DNA of 64,000 bases from Psychrobacter immobilis (GCF_904846285.1 NZ_CAJHAD010000006.1:1-64000); one strand, 5' to 3'. Shown: positions 28,323 to 38,438, counted from the stretch's first letter. Notes: a model not told the origin generated them from the sequence alone. Numbers and translations: made by a program.

Positions 28323-29837
28323 ATGTCATTGTTTTTATCACTGCCTTCATCACTGTCTTTACCATCACCTGCTCACTCTTTACGCCTTGCCTGCGCTTTA
28401 GCCATAGCAACTACTCTTGCAGCTTGCCAAACCAGCGCACTTTCTTCGACGAATGAAGTTGCTACGGCTAAAAATGCCGCAACGACACAGGTAGTGAATA
28501 AAAACCAAATGCTTAAAGATCCTGAGCAATCTTCAGCATTGGCCATGGATATGTCCGGTCGCCATGAATATAAGCTCGAAAACGGTTTAAAGATAGTGGT
28601 TAAAGAAGACCACCGCGCGCCTGTGGTCATGACTCAGATTTGGTATCGCGTTGGGTCAGCAGATGAACCACTCGATAAAGGCGGCATTTCACATGTACTT
28701 GAGCATATGATGTTTAAAGGCACTACTAATGTGTCAAGCGACGATTATGAGCGTTTGATTGCTAAGTTTGGCGGCGTTAATAACGCCTTTACCAGTTACG
28801 ACTATACCGGTTATTACGAGCTATTTCCCGCCAATCGCTTGCCATTAGCTTTAGAGCTAGAAGCGGATCGCATGACCAATTTGGTCTTTGATGACAAAGC
28901 GTTTGCCAAAGAGCATCAAGTGGTAATGGAAGAGCGTCGTCAGCGTACGGATGATAATCCGATTTCCAAAGCTTATGAGTCATTTCGCTTGCTGGCATTA
29001 CCGAACAGCCCGAAAGGCGAATCGGTCATCGGACCCATGAGTGAGCTTGAATCAATCACCCTTAACGATTTAAAAGACTGGTATAAAACATGGTACGCAC
29101 CCAATAATGCGACTTTGGTTATCGTTGGCGATGTCGAACCAACCGAAGTGTTGGCGCAAGTCAAACGCTACTTTGGTGAGCTAAAACCAAGCGCACTGCC
29201 TAAGCGGCCTGCGGTCAATCAGAAGGGTTTCCGCGGTTATCAGCAAGTAGAATCTGAGCAAGCGGTACAAGTGCCGGTTTTATTAATGGGTTATAACGTG
29301 CCCAGTCTGGTAAGCGCTGGTGCTAATAATGAGAAGCAAGCTTATGCCCTCTCGCTTGCACAAGATGTACTAGATGGTGGTCTATCAGCACGTCTCGAAA
29401 GCAGGCTAGTACGCGAGCAAGGACTACTTACCACCGTAGGCACCTCTTATGATTTGCTTGATCGAGGCGATGGATTGTTTCTGATACAAGCGACTCCGCG
29501 TGAAGGCGTCAGCTTAGCCCAAGCACAGCAAGCTATCCTCTCTGAAATAGAAAAACTTAAAACTGATCCGATTGCCGCCGATGAAATCGAGCGTGCCAAA
29601 ACCAATACTGTCACCGGTTTGGTATACGCACAGGACAGCATGGAAGGTCAGGCGCGCATGATTGGCTCACTGCAATCTATTGGTCTAGATGATAGATTAC
29701 TGGCCAAATTGCCAACCAAGCTTGATAGCGTAACGATTGCGGATATCCAAGCAGCGAGCAAAAAGTATTTGGTCAAAGACAATTTAACAGTTATGCATAT
29801 CATCCCGCCTAAAGAGACGGTAAGCAAAGCTAAATAA
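28323..29837 (+). CDS. M16 zinc peptidase, lipoprotein, catalytic subunit
   Basis: The 504-aa pitrilysin-family metalloprotease has the inverted zinc motif HVLEH (124-128), with the third ligand probably in VVMEERR near residue 204, and a C-terminal second M16 domain. The N-terminus has a hydrophobic signal with lipobox LAAC (Cys35), implying a membrane-tethered periplasmic enzyme. Together with the next gene it forms a pair of a zinc-bearing and a zinc-less subunit, the layout of heterodimeric bacterial M16B peptidases. Substrates are unknown. Confidence 0.93.
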   Translation: MSLFLSLPSSLSLPSPAHSLRLACALAIATTLAACQTSALSSTNEVATAKNAATTQVVNKNQMLKDPEQSSALAMDMSGRHEYKLENGLKIVVKEDHRAPVVMTQIWYRVGSADEPLDKGGISHVLEHMMFKGTTNVSSDDYERLIAKFGGVNNAFTSYDYTGYYELFPANRLPLALELEADRMTNLVFDDKAFAKEHQVVMEERRQRTDDNPISKAYESFRLLALPNSPKGESVIGPMSELESITLNDLKDWYKTWYAPNNATLVIVGDVEPTEVLAQVKRYFGELKPSALPKRPAVNQKGFRGYQQVESEQAVQVPVLLMGYNVPSLVSAGANNEKQAYALSLAQDVLDGGLSARLESRLVREQGLLTTVGTSYDLLDRGDGLFLIQATPREGVSLAQAQQAILSEIEKLKTDPIAADEIERAKTNTVTGLVYAQDSMEGQARMIGSLQSIGLDDRLLAKLPTKLDSVTIADIQAASKKYLVKDNLTVMHIIPPKETVSKAK

Positions 29838-29906
29838 CATCAATAGGCTATGCAATTATCTTGGCAAAAAACCAATACTTATGACCTTATTAATAAGAAG
29901 AAAGAC

Positions 29907-31442
29907 ATGACTCAAACACCTTTTCTCAAAAAAACCAAATTATCATCTAGTATTAAGCAGCTCCCTTATCTGAGTGCCGGTATATTCTTTGGGATGATGA
30001 CATTGACCACCATAGCGCAGGCCGATATGGCGGGTGGCGAAGATGCTCGCACGCCGGCTGCCGCAGTCGATACTAGCGCGCCTATTGCCGCTCTAGCTAA
30101 GCTTAGTAGTCTTGATAATGCCAAACCTTTAACAGTCACTGTCCCAAAGATTCAGACCTTTAACACCAAAGCCGGTATTCCTGTGCTTTTTGTGCCGACC
30201 ACCACCTTGCCCATCGTTGATATTGACTTGCGCTTTAATGCCGGTAGCGCACGTGATGGCAGTATCAGTAAATCAGGCTTTGGTATTGCCAATATGACCG
30301 CAACGATGCTTGAACAAGGGTCCAAACGCTTAGACGAAAATGAATTCACGCGGGCGGTTGAAACCTTGGGTATTAATCTAAGTAGTAGCGCTTATAAAGA
30401 CATGTTTACTGTCTCGTTGCGCAGCTTATCTGATGATAAACATCTACTGCCTGCCGTTGACTTAATGACGCAAATGCTTACTGAACCGAGCTTTGATGAG
30501 CAAATATTAGCCCGTAATAAAGCACGCTTACTGGTCGGGTTACAACAGCAAAAACAAGACCCGGGTAGTCTTGCTAGCATTGCCTTTAGCAAAGCACTTT
30601 ATGGCGACCATCCTTATGCCCATCCATCGGTTGGCACGCTTGAAACGGTTCCTAATATTAAAAGACAACAGCTAGTAGATTTTAAAAACCGCTATTTAGT
30701 CGCTGCCAATGCGTCGCTTGCCATGACTGGTAATTTGACTTTAGCACAAGCGAAAAATTTAGCGGAAGAAATAACGGCAGACCTACCAGTTGGTCAAGCG
30801 GCGGCTACCCTACCCGAGCCAAAGCCATTAACCCAATCTCAGCATATCCATATACCGTTTCCTAGCACTCAAACCACGGTATTAATGGGTCAATTGGGCG
30901 ACAAGCGCGCCACTGACTCCCAAGCGCAACAAAAACAAACCAATTTTGCTGTCGGCAATGAAGTGCTAGCAGGGGGCGATTTTAATGCGCGCTTGATGAC
31001 GGAAGTCAGGCAAAACCTTGGTTATACTTATGGTATCTCAGGTTCTATGAACCCGATGCTGGCGCGCGGACCTTATCAGATTGGTTTTTCAACCCGTAAT
31101 GATAAAGCGCGCGCGGCGATTGATGCCAGCCTAGATGTGATTAACGAGACGTTAGAAAAAGGTATCACTAGCGATGAGATGAGATTGACCACAGACAGTT
31201 TAAAAAACAGCTTTCCGATGGGTTTTGCCAGTAATGCGGGAATCAACAGTTTACTTGGCATGATGAATTTTTATCAGCTGCCTAGTAGCTACCTGACCAA
31301 TTATGTCAAGCGTATCGAACAGGTCAAACTATCAGAGGTCAACCAAACCCTGCGCGACACCCTAAAGCCTGATGATTTTTTAATCGTTACCGTCGGTGAG
31401 GTTGATCCTTGGGATGAAAAGAAATCTAAGAAGAAGAAATAA
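29907..31442 (+). CDS. M16 peptidase-family protein, non-catalytic subunit
   Basis: The 511-aa protein has two M16 domains but no HxxEH: the equivalent place reads MTATMLEQGS. The C-terminal RQNLGYTYG segment keeps the Arg/Tyr residues that in M16 heterodimers complete the active site supplied by the partner. A signal-like hydrophobic stretch near residues 20-40 ends in AQADM. The ATG at 29907 follows AGAAGAAAG; an ATG at 29850 would extend it by 19 residues. The tail is Lys-rich. Confidence 0.92.
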   Translation: MTQTPFLKKTKLSSSIKQLPYLSAGIFFGMMTLTTIAQADMAGGEDARTPAAAVDTSAPIAALAKLSSLDNAKPLTVTVPKIQTFNTKAGIPVLFVPTTTLPIVDIDLRFNAGSARDGSISKSGFGIANMTATMLEQGSKRLDENEFTRAVETLGINLSSSAYKDMFTVSLRSLSDDKHLLPAVDLMTQMLTEPSFDEQILARNKARLLVGLQQQKQDPGSLASIAFSKALYGDHPYAHPSVGTLETVPNIKRQQLVDFKNRYLVAANASLAMTGNLTLAQAKNLAEEITADLPVGQAAATLPEPKPLTQSQHIHIPFPSTQTTVLMGQLGDKRATDSQAQQKQTNFAVGNEVLAGGDFNARLMTEVRQNLGYTYGISGSMNPMLARGPYQIGFSTRNDKARAAIDASLDVINETLEKGITSDEMRLTTDSLKNSFPMGFASNAGINSLLGMMNFYQLPSSYLTNYVKRIEQVKLSEVNQTLRDTLKPDDFLIVTVGEVDPWDEKKSKKKK

Positions 31443-31490
31443 ACTTGATGGCATGTTTTTTACAGATGTTAAAAAAAATAGGTCGATAAA

Positions 31491-31528
31491 AAAGCTCAAC
31501 CAGTAATATTTATTGGTTGAGCTTTTTT
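31491..31528. terminator. bidirectional terminator after M16 pair
   Basis: A 12-bp stem (AAAGCTCAACCA / TGGTTGAGCTTT) with an 11-nt loop, A-rich left flank and T-tract right, between convergent genes. Confidence 0.9.
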
Positions 31529-31569
31529 TAATTCTAAGATTGAAGATACAGTCTTTAGCAACATATTAT

Positions 31570-32559
31570 TTAATAACGACAAGCGGAGCTGCTACTGGCA
31601 TGATTAAAGCCCCATTTGCGATAACCATCGGTATCAAGATGAATAGCACCGGTAGAATATAGTCCTAACCCAAAGTTATTCGATTGACCCTGATATTGCC
31701 AAAACTCGCATAAACGGTCTTGCATGCTACTAAGCTGCCATTGATTGCCTTCATATTCAGGCACCCAGATATCCATAGCGCCTGCGGTCATGTGTTTACT
31801 GGCATTTGCGCCGCCTGCGCAGTCATTTAGTCCTGGGCTGCGATATACTGAACGTATCTCAGTATTAGGAGGTAAAATTCCTTGGTTTTTGAGCTGACTA
31901 TAAAGCTGCAAGGTCGGCACAATATTCGCCCATAGCTCCTGCGGTGGTAGCTGATAAGGCTCATAGCCGCATTTATCCCAGCTACGGGCGGTGGTTAGCA
32001 GCTGTGATAAAGGTGGTACGTTTTGCGCTCCCACTCGTGAGTTTAAATAGCGTTGATAATTGGCCACTTGTCCGGCGCGGTAGCTATTACTATTTAGCCA
32101 AGTATTAAAGTCCATACTGGTAAAATCGTTATAATTACTGTTTCCGAAGTTATTATTACCCGTGTTATAAGTGGTGTTATAACGTGGCGTCACTTTATTG
32201 GTAATGACGCGCTTGCTCTCTTCTATCGATAAACCACTATCAAAATTAAATTCACGCTGTTTTTGTTGAATGAGGCCTTGCATACTATCACCGCCTAGGC
32301 CATTTGACCCACTTCTGCCATCGCTGAGTATAGTCGCGCCGCCACTATAACTATTGCTTTGGCTGCCATAATTTCTAGCAGGCGTGATATAAGCATTAGA
32401 GGTGCTATCAGTAGCACTACTGCCGTGACGGATTTGGATACGGCGCTCACTATTATCACTTATGATAGCGGCAGAAGCAGAGATGCTAGTGGCACAAATG
32501 CACAGAGCGATAACAGGCTTATACATTTGCCTATAAACAGATTTTTTTGTCTTTATCAT
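31570..32559 (-). CDS. M15-type D-Ala-D-Ala peptidase-like exported protein
   Basis: The 329-aa protein starts with a signal peptide (hydrophobic core about 14-30, SASAA cleavage region). A low-complexity Ser/Asn/Gly/Tyr-rich region follows to about 150, then a C-terminal M15 peptidase domain. The zinc ligands are visible as SKHMTAGAMD (His and Asp, H-x6-D) and GAIHLD (His). RSVYRSPGLND is the conserved approach to the site. Such enzymes trim peptidoglycan peptides, usually as D,D- or L,D-carboxypeptidases. The Asn-rich linker is unusually long. Substrate is inferred from the family only. Confidence 0.85.
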   Translation of the reverse strand: MIKTKKSVYRQMYKPVIALCICATSISASAAIISDNSERRIQIRHGSSATDSTSNAYITPARNYGSQSNSYSGGATILSDGRSGSNGLGGDSMQGLIQQKQREFNFDSGLSIEESKRVITNKVTPRYNTTYNTGNNNFGNSNYNDFTSMDFNTWLNSNSYRAGQVANYQRYLNSRVGAQNVPPLSQLLTTARSWDKCGYEPYQLPPQELWANIVPTLQLYSQLKNQGILPPNTEIRSVYRSPGLNDCAGGANASKHMTAGAMDIWVPEYEGNQWQLSSMQDRLCEFWQYQGQSNNFGLGLYSTGAIHLDTDGYRKWGFNHASSSSACRY

Positions 32560-32822
32560 TATTAGAAACTACCGCTAAAAACGTTTTATCGATACTATCA
32601 AATTTTAAGCAAGCAGGCTAAACTATCGCAGCGAATCAGCGGTCACCTATTCGTTATTAACACTAATCCTCATAATTTTTATATTGACGTTACTTTATTA
32701 CTCGTAAGTTACTTTATTCGCTATTATCTCGTTGAATGAACGCCTTATAATCGTCGCTTGCTGACTTGACAGCTGTCAAACCAGACTTTTCTTTCACGCC
32801 AATTGCCAGTCACATTTTGCCT

Positions 32823-33965
32823 ATGTCTTCTAACCCGCAATACCGTTTTTCCCGTCAGAGCCATCATTTTGGTCAAGGTCATGCGCCGACTTTATGGCAA
32901 CGCATTCATATCGACCCATGGTTAACCTTATTGTTATTAACGGTTTGCTGTATCGGTTTGACTATTTTATACAGTGCGGCAAGCCAAGATAGCGATATGG
33001 TCATACGCCAAATGGTCAGTTATGGTGTAGCGTTTACAGTGATGTTTATCATGGCACAGATACCGCCTAGTATTTATCGTACCTTTACGCCCATATTTTA
33101 CGTATTAGGGCTGATATTATTGGTCTTGGTCGACATCATTGGCGAGGTACGTATGGGTGCACAGCGCTGGATTAACTTACCGGGATTTGGTAGTGTCCAG
33201 CCTTCAGAGTTTATGAAACTTGGCATGCCAATGATGTGCGCATGGTTTTTATCCAAACGTGATTTACCACCCTCATTATCCAGTATCGCCATCACTTTGG
33301 CGTTAATTGTAGTGCCGGTATTGTTAATTGCTAAAGAGCCTGACCTTGGTACTTCATTACTGGTTGCTGCCAGTGGTATCTTTGTGTTGTTTTTGGCTGG
33401 ATTATCATGGCGTTTAATTGCTAGTGCAGCGGCTTTGGCAGTGCCACTTATCGCTTTCGCTTGGAACTTTTTATTACACGATTACCAACGTACACGCGTC
33501 TTAACTCTGTTTAATCCTGAAGCTGACGTCCAAGGGGCTGGTTGGAATATCATTCAGTCTAAGACCGCTATCGGTGCTGGCGGTCTGACCGGTAAAGGCT
33601 ATCTAGAAGGCACGCAATCTCATCTGCACTTTTTACCAGAAGGTCATACTGACTTTATTGTTGCGGCATTCTCTGAAGAGTTTGGCTTACTCGGTATGAT
33701 ACTGCTGATGTTTATTTATGCCTGCGTGCTCACGCGTGCTTTGTATATCGCTTTTAGTCACCCTGATACTTATAGCCGACTACTAGCAGGTGCGATTGCC
33801 ATGTCCTTTTTCGTTTATGTTTTCGTAAATGTCGGTATGGTCGGCGGCATCTTACCTGTTGTTGGCGTGCCATTACCTTTTATCAGTTACGGTGGTACTG
33901 CTATTGTTACCCTAATGGCGGGATTTGGATTATTGATGTCGATTCATACCCATAAATCTAGCTAA
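32823..33965 (+). CDS. mrdB: rod-shape SEDS glycosyltransferase RodA
   Basis: Peptidoglycan polymerase of the elongasome (SEDS family), partner of PBP2. About ten membrane helices are visible. Family signatures include RWINLPGFGSVQPSEFMKL, LLIAKEPDLGTSL, GGLTGKGYLEGTQS, FLPEGHTDFI and PLPFISYGGTA. I favour the ATG at 32823 (380 aa) over a TTG at 32766, though neither has a clear ribosome site. The usual partner mrdA is not in the window; rlpA follows after about 1 kb. Confidence 0.96.
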   Translation: MSSNPQYRFSRQSHHFGQGHAPTLWQRIHIDPWLTLLLLTVCCIGLTILYSAASQDSDMVIRQMVSYGVAFTVMFIMAQIPPSIYRTFTPIFYVLGLILLVLVDIIGEVRMGAQRWINLPGFGSVQPSEFMKLGMPMMCAWFLSKRDLPPSLSSIAITLALIVVPVLLIAKEPDLGTSLLVAASGIFVLFLAGLSWRLIASAAALAVPLIAFAWNFLLHDYQRTRVLTLFNPEADVQGAGWNIIQSKTAIGAGGLTGKGYLEGTQSHLHFLPEGHTDFIVAAFSEEFGLLGMILLMFIYACVLTRALYIAFSHPDTYSRLLAGAIAMSFFVYVFVNVGMVGGILPVVGVPLPFISYGGTAIVTLMAGFGLLMSIHTHKSS

Positions 33966-34244
33966 GTTTTTTTGCATCATTCTTAAACAAGGTTATTTAG
34001 CACAATTTTAAAACTCAGTTTTCAAGCTTAATATTCAGCCTTAAACTCAGTTTAAAACCACTAAATAAACTTCTAATACAGACACCGACGAAATGATACG
34101 TTAACAAATTGGTAAGCGAATCTAAGCAAAATTCGCAGTGCTAAGTAATCGAATGTAACAACGAAATAGTTGAAGTTAAGTCAATTCATGCTGTTTTAAT
34201 TGGGTTTTATTTGTAAACAATTCTACATAAATTATCATAAAAAT

Positions 34245-34366
34245 CCTAACTTATGTGATTCATCTAAATAGATAAGTCTCTGTTTTTAAATACAATAATA
34301 TCAATAAACCCTTCCTTCTTTACTTAAAAAACCTGTCAGTAATCAACTAATACTGACAGGTTTTAT
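34245..34366 (+). ncRNA. candidate small RNA with intrinsic terminator
   Basis: A promoter-like pair TTGTAA (34211-34216) and TATCAT (34233-34238), 16 nt apart, would start a ~120-nt RNA. It has a 5' hairpin (ACTTAT/ATAAGT), a C/U-rich single strand CCCTTCCTTCTTTAC resembling an anti-ribosome-site seed, and a 12-bp terminator stem. This is the layout of Hfq-dependent regulators. Inferred from sequence only; I do not recognise it as a known family. Confidence 0.35.
34330..34366 (+). terminator. terminator in rodA-rlpA gap
   Basis: A perfect 12-bp stem (AACCTGTCAGTA / TACTGACAGGTT), 9-nt loop, then TTATTCCTT. It is 365 nt from the rodA stop, too far to be an obvious rodA terminator. Confidence 0.75.
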
Positions 34367-34931
34367 TCCTTGTTTTTTACAATTAATTGCGTTAACCTCG
34401 TTTTACTGTCACTATGATACATAACCCGTACATAGCTACTAAGAAAGTTATCATTCAATTATATTGCAGTTGTAGCTCATCCGTATAGTTAGCAGCTTGT
34501 AGATTTCGGACTTTCAAAGTCACTACTTAATTAACGGTTTAATAACAAAGAAATACGCAATACTCTTTAAACCCTTTATTAATTTAGCAATATGACTTAG
34601 CAATGTAAGAAGGTTCGTTTATCGGATAGCAGTACCCATTTTAGTGGTTGATTCGTTTTTAATAACGATTGTTAACTATCATTTGAGCGTGTCATAAGTG
34701 TGTTTGGTCAGTCGTATATAAACGATAAACGCCTCCTCACTTATGATGATGAAATGAAAATTACCATACGTTAGAGCTTATAAAAGCCCGCATTTATTAT
34801 TATCATTATGAGAACGTCAGATAATATAGAGGCTTTCGAGTTTGCGACACGGTTAGATTGGTCTAACACTGTCTCGCTCCCTCTAAGAGGTTTTAGAGTT
34901 AAGTTTTAAGGTATAAGCTATAGAGGTATTT

Positions 34932-35552
34932 ATGAATAAGCGTTTATCTGGTTTACTTACAATGTCGGCAGTTTTATTTGCTGGCTCTGCAATCGCTTCT
35001 AATGCAAATGCTGTAGAATCAAAAACCTCCCTTGCAATGGTCTCGCAAGATAACGCCTCCCATATCGACCGTGTACTCGGTGAACTTAGTCGCCAACATA
35101 ACGGCGCATCAAGCTTAGTTAAGTCTGCCCGCCAACCTACTTCATTGGCGCTGAGCAGCTCACTGTTAGCCAGTGACACAGCACAAGTATCTAATGATGA
35201 AGATGTTCTAGAACGCCTAACAGCGGTTGCATCTAACTCTGTGAGCAAATTTAAGCAAACGGGCCTAGCCTCTTGGTATGGTCGTCAGTTTCATGGTCGC
35301 AAAACCGCTAGTGGTGAAACCTTCGATATGAATGGCCTAACTGCCGCTCACCGTTCACTGCCACTGAACTGCTACGTTAAAGTTACCAACAAAACCAATG
35401 GCAAAAGTGTTGTGGTTAAAGTCAATGACCGTGGTCCATTCCATGGTAACCGTGTCATGGATTTATCATATGGTGCTGCCAAGCAACTGGGTATTACGGC
35501 TAAAGGTGTGGGTAACGTCGCTATTGAGCGTGTTTCAGGCCCATCTTCATAA
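34932..35552 (+). CDS. rlpA: RlpA-type septal-ring lytic transglycosylase
   Basis: The 206-aa protein has a signal peptide (hydrophobic core 8-24, cleavage near NANA), a Ser-rich spacer and a double-psi beta-barrel domain (about 112-203). The domain shows GLASWYGRQFHGRKTASGE, the LPLNCYVKVTN strand and VNDRGPFHGNRVMDLS with the catalytic Asp. RlpA acts on peptidoglycan lacking stem peptides. It has no C-terminal SPOR domain, unlike Pseudomonas and E. coli RlpA, and no lipobox cysteine at the signal end, so septal targeting must differ. Confidence 0.9.
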   Translation: MNKRLSGLLTMSAVLFAGSAIASNANAVESKTSLAMVSQDNASHIDRVLGELSRQHNGASSLVKSARQPTSLALSSSLLASDTAQVSNDEDVLERLTAVASNSVSKFKQTGLASWYGRQFHGRKTASGETFDMNGLTAAHRSLPLNCYVKVTNKTNGKSVVVKVNDRGPFHGNRVMDLSYGAAKQLGITAKGVGNVAIERVSGPSS

Positions 35553-35651
35553 ACCATTAACGTCTTAGAACAATAGCGTTTTAAGCCTTTAACGGTTTCG
35601 TATTATAAAGACCACAAGTCTTTTCTTTATAGCCGTATTTTATAAATAAAT

Positions 35652-35690
35652 AAAAAGCGCCTAACTTTTAATGAGTTAGGCGCTTTTTAT
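35652..35690. terminator. bidirectional terminator, rlpA / radA
   Basis: A perfect 15-bp stem (AAAAAGCGCCTAACT and complement) with a 7-nt loop, flanked by A and T runs, between convergent genes. Confidence 0.92.
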
Positions 35691-35737
35691 TGTTTAGCGT
35701 TTAACACTTAGTAATTAGAAGCTTTGTGCTCAAAATC

Positions 35738-37174
35738 CTATAGCTCAAACGCCCTTTCAATCGCATCGTCTAAGCGTTCTACTGCAATCACATTGATACC
35801 TTTAAACTGCGGCGCATCTTTGGCAGGCGCATTGGCTTTAGGGATAATCGCGTGTTTAAAACCATGTTTCATCGCTTCTTTTAAGCGTTCTTGACCATTG
35901 GGTACTGGGCGAATCTCACCAGACAAACCGACTTCACCAAATACCGCCAGTGATGACGGCAATGGCTTCTCTTTGATACTAGAGGCACACGCCAACAGCA
36001 CCGCCAAATCAGAACCGGTTTCGATCACTTTCACTCCACCAACAACGTTGACATAAACATCTTGTCCGCTAGTATGGATACCGCCATGACGATGCATGAC
36101 CGCTAGCAACATAGATAGTCGCTGAAAGTCCAATCCCAATGCCATGCGTCTCGGTGAACCTTGTGAATCATCAACCAAGGCTTGTACTTCTACCAGTAGT
36201 GGTCTGGTACCTTCACGGCTCACCATCACCACAGAGCCAGCCACCGGCTTGTCATAACGGCTGAGAAATATCGCTGACGGATTGGCAACTTCTTTCAGCC
36301 CCATATCAGTCATGCCAAAAATCCCTAGCTCATTGACCGCACCAAAACGGTTTTTGACCGCGCGTATCATACGAAAACGTGAATCAGATTGACCTTCAAA
36401 ATATAAAACCGTATCAACCATATGCTCAAGCACGCGCGGACCGGCAAGCGTACCTTCTTTGGTCACATGTCCCACTAAGAATAATGCCGTACCAGTTTGC
36501 TTAGCATAGCGGGTTAAAATGGCCGCCGACTCGCGAATCTGACTGACACCGCCCGGCGCTGAATTTATTGCATCGGTATAAATGGTCTGAATAGAATCAA
36601 TAATGGCAATCGCTGGTTGTTCTTGAGTCAAAGCCGCACAGATCGTTTCAACATTGGTTTCAGCAAGTACACGCAACCTATCCGCCGGCAAATCTAAGCG
36701 TTTGGCACGCATAGCCACCTGTGCCAATGATTCCTCGCCTGTCACATACAGAGCGCTACCTGCCAATGAATCAGCCTTTGCCATATTGGTCGCGGTTTGC
36801 AGCAAAATCGTCGATTTACCGATGCCTGGGTCACCCCCTATCAAAACGACGGAACCGGCAACCAATCCGCCACCCAACACCCGATCAAACTCACTAATAC
36901 CCGTTGGTAAGCGCGTATCTAAACCGACGCTTACGGCATTGAGTGGCATGACCGCACTATGTGTGCCAGAGTAGTTTCCAGCGGGCGCACCGTCGCTACG
37001 AGAAACAGCGCGGCTAGGATTGGGTTTTGCGGTATTTTTGTTATGATGCGGCATACTGACGTTCGGTGCTTCAACCAAGCTATTCCATTCGCCGCAATCT
37101 GTACACTGTCCTGCCCACTTACCGAAATGCGCACCGCAATGCTGACAAACATAACTGCTTTTATTTTTTGCCAT
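35738..37174 (-). CDS. radA: DNA repair protein RadA
   Basis: Branch-migration helicase acting with RecA in recombinational repair. The 478-aa protein has an N-terminal zinc finger (Cys10, Cys13, Cys24, Cys27), Walker A GGDPGIGKST (113-122), the RadA-specific KNRFG motif (274-278) and a C-terminal Lon-protease-like domain without the catalytic Ser/Lys function (GLSGEIRPVPNGQERL). Length matches the family. It is followed upstream by the LPS-transport block on the same strand, with about 300 nt between. Confidence 0.97.
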   Translation of the reverse strand: MAKNKSSYVCQHCGAHFGKWAGQCTDCGEWNSLVEAPNVSMPHHNKNTAKPNPSRAVSRSDGAPAGNYSGTHSAVMPLNAVSVGLDTRLPTGISEFDRVLGGGLVAGSVVLIGGDPGIGKSTILLQTATNMAKADSLAGSALYVTGEESLAQVAMRAKRLDLPADRLRVLAETNVETICAALTQEQPAIAIIDSIQTIYTDAINSAPGGVSQIRESAAILTRYAKQTGTALFLVGHVTKEGTLAGPRVLEHMVDTVLYFEGQSDSRFRMIRAVKNRFGAVNELGIFGMTDMGLKEVANPSAIFLSRYDKPVAGSVVMVSREGTRPLLVEVQALVDDSQGSPRRMALGLDFQRLSMLLAVMHRHGGIHTSGQDVYVNVVGGVKVIETGSDLAVLLACASSIKEKPLPSSLAVFGEVGLSGEIRPVPNGQERLKEAMKHGFKHAIIPKANAPAKDAPQFKGINVIAVERLDDAIERAFEL

Positions 37175-37469
37175 AACGTATGAACCTTATTCAGCTGGTC
37201 AATCGAAAGTAATAAATAGAGAGAAATAAATAGAATTTTATGAAGCTCTGTAAGAGCTTAAATACAAGAGTGATAGAGATGATATAACAGCCTGTAGAAT
37301 CAGGCGGTAATTTATAGAGGACTGTGCTTGCAAAGAATGCACTGACAAAGATTGCTATTATAAAAAAGCAATCGCCAAATATTAAGTTGCAACTTGCCTG
37401 CTAACGAAATATTTGACTAAAAATATAGATAAGATTTTAGAAAATTATATTAGTTAAGACATGGATTTT

Positions 37470-38276
37470 TTATACTTGAAAATCCTTACCAAGATAAACT
37501 GATTTCACCAATTCATTTTCTAATACTTCGCACGATGTCCCTTCAGCGATGATGGCGCCTTCTGAAACGATATAGGCTTTTTCACAAATCGCTAAAGTAT
37601 CTCGCACGTTATGGTCAGTGATTAACACCCCAATACCGCGATTTTTTAACGTTAAAATAACGTCTTTAATATCACTTACCGAGATAGGATCAACACCAGC
37701 AAAAGGCTCATCCAATAAGATGAATTTAGGGTCAGCAGCCAAAGCGCGAGCAATCTCACAGCGGCGACGTTCACCGCCTGAGACACTCATGCCCAGTGAT
37801 TTGCGTACATGTTCTAAATGGAACTCACCGATCAATTTTTCAAGCTCTTGCCTCTGCTCAGAGGAGCTCAATTCTTTACGAGTTTGCAGAATAGCTAAGA
37901 TATTGTCTTCAATGGATAATTTACGAAAAATAGACGCTTCTTGCGGCAAATAGCCAATGCCGGCGCGCGCACGCTCATGCATGGCATATTTTGATAAGTC
38001 CATTTTTCCTAAGGTGACACGGCCTTTATCCATGTTGACCAATCCTACCACCATATAAAAACTGGTGGTTTTGCCCGCACCGTTTGGACCTAGTAGTCCG
38101 ACGACTTGTCCTTGTTCAACAGAGAATGACACATCTTTTACTACCCAGCGTTTACCATAACGCTTGCCTAAGTTTTGCATCGTTAAACGGGCGACAGGTT
38201 CAGAGCTATTCGCTGACGCTATAGAGTCATTATTAAGCTCATTGCTACTAACAACATTATTTTTAATATCACTCAT
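37470..38276 (-). CDS. lptB: LPS export ABC ATPase LptB
   Basis: Cytosolic ATPase that drives LPS extraction from the inner membrane with LptF/G and passes it to LptC-LptA. Walker A GPNGAGKT (63-70), signature [14 protein letters not shown], Walker [14 protein letters not shown] and the LptB-specific [14 protein letters not shown] are present. It has 268 aa with about 28 extra N-terminal residues relative to E. coli. lptA lies 160 nt upstream. LptF/G are not in the window. Confidence 0.96.
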   Translation of the reverse strand: MSDIKNNVVSSNELNNDSIASANSSEPVARLTMQNLGKRYGKRWVVKDVSFSVEQGQVVGLLGPNGAGKTTSFYMVVGLVNMDKGRVTLGKMDLSKYAMHERARAGIGYLPQEASIFRKLSIEDNILAILQTRKELSSSEQRQELEKLIGEFHLEHVRKSLGMSVSGGERRRCEIARALAADPKFILLDEPFAGVDPISVSDIKDVILTLKNRGIGVLITDHNVRDTLAICEKAYIVSEGAIIAEGTSCEVLENELVKSVYLGKDFQV

Positions 38277-38438
38277 AACTTACTCATCACTTACTTGTAA
38301 AGTTGCAACACTCAAGCGCTAATATGGATAGCGTAAATACGGACGGCTTAGAGGTTTAAAAGTTTAACGATTTTAATGCATTCAGCTTTATTAACCATCC
38401 AATCAATTATCATTTAATACATTAATCAGTACAATCGT

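Larger units (their letters stand above)
33966..34931. other. long rodA-rlpA non-coding region
   Basis: Almost 1 kb without a credible gene. It contains a candidate small RNA ending at the terminator 34330-34366. A weak Fur-box-like stretch lies at 34792-34810 (13 of 19 by eye). A structured segment follows just before rlpA: GTTAGA-TTGG-TCTAAC at 34852-34867 and CCTCT-A-AGAGG after it. In many gammaproteobacteria mltB sits between rodA and rlpA; I see no readable mltB remnant. Confidence 0.5.

Noticed and set aside
34792-34810. Fur-box-like sequence upstream of rlpA
   Set aside because: Only 13 of 19 matches in a very AT-rich region and no iron-related gene nearby; mentioned but not called.
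34883-35248. 121-codon minus frame
   Set aside because: Antisense shadow of rlpA with no start signal.
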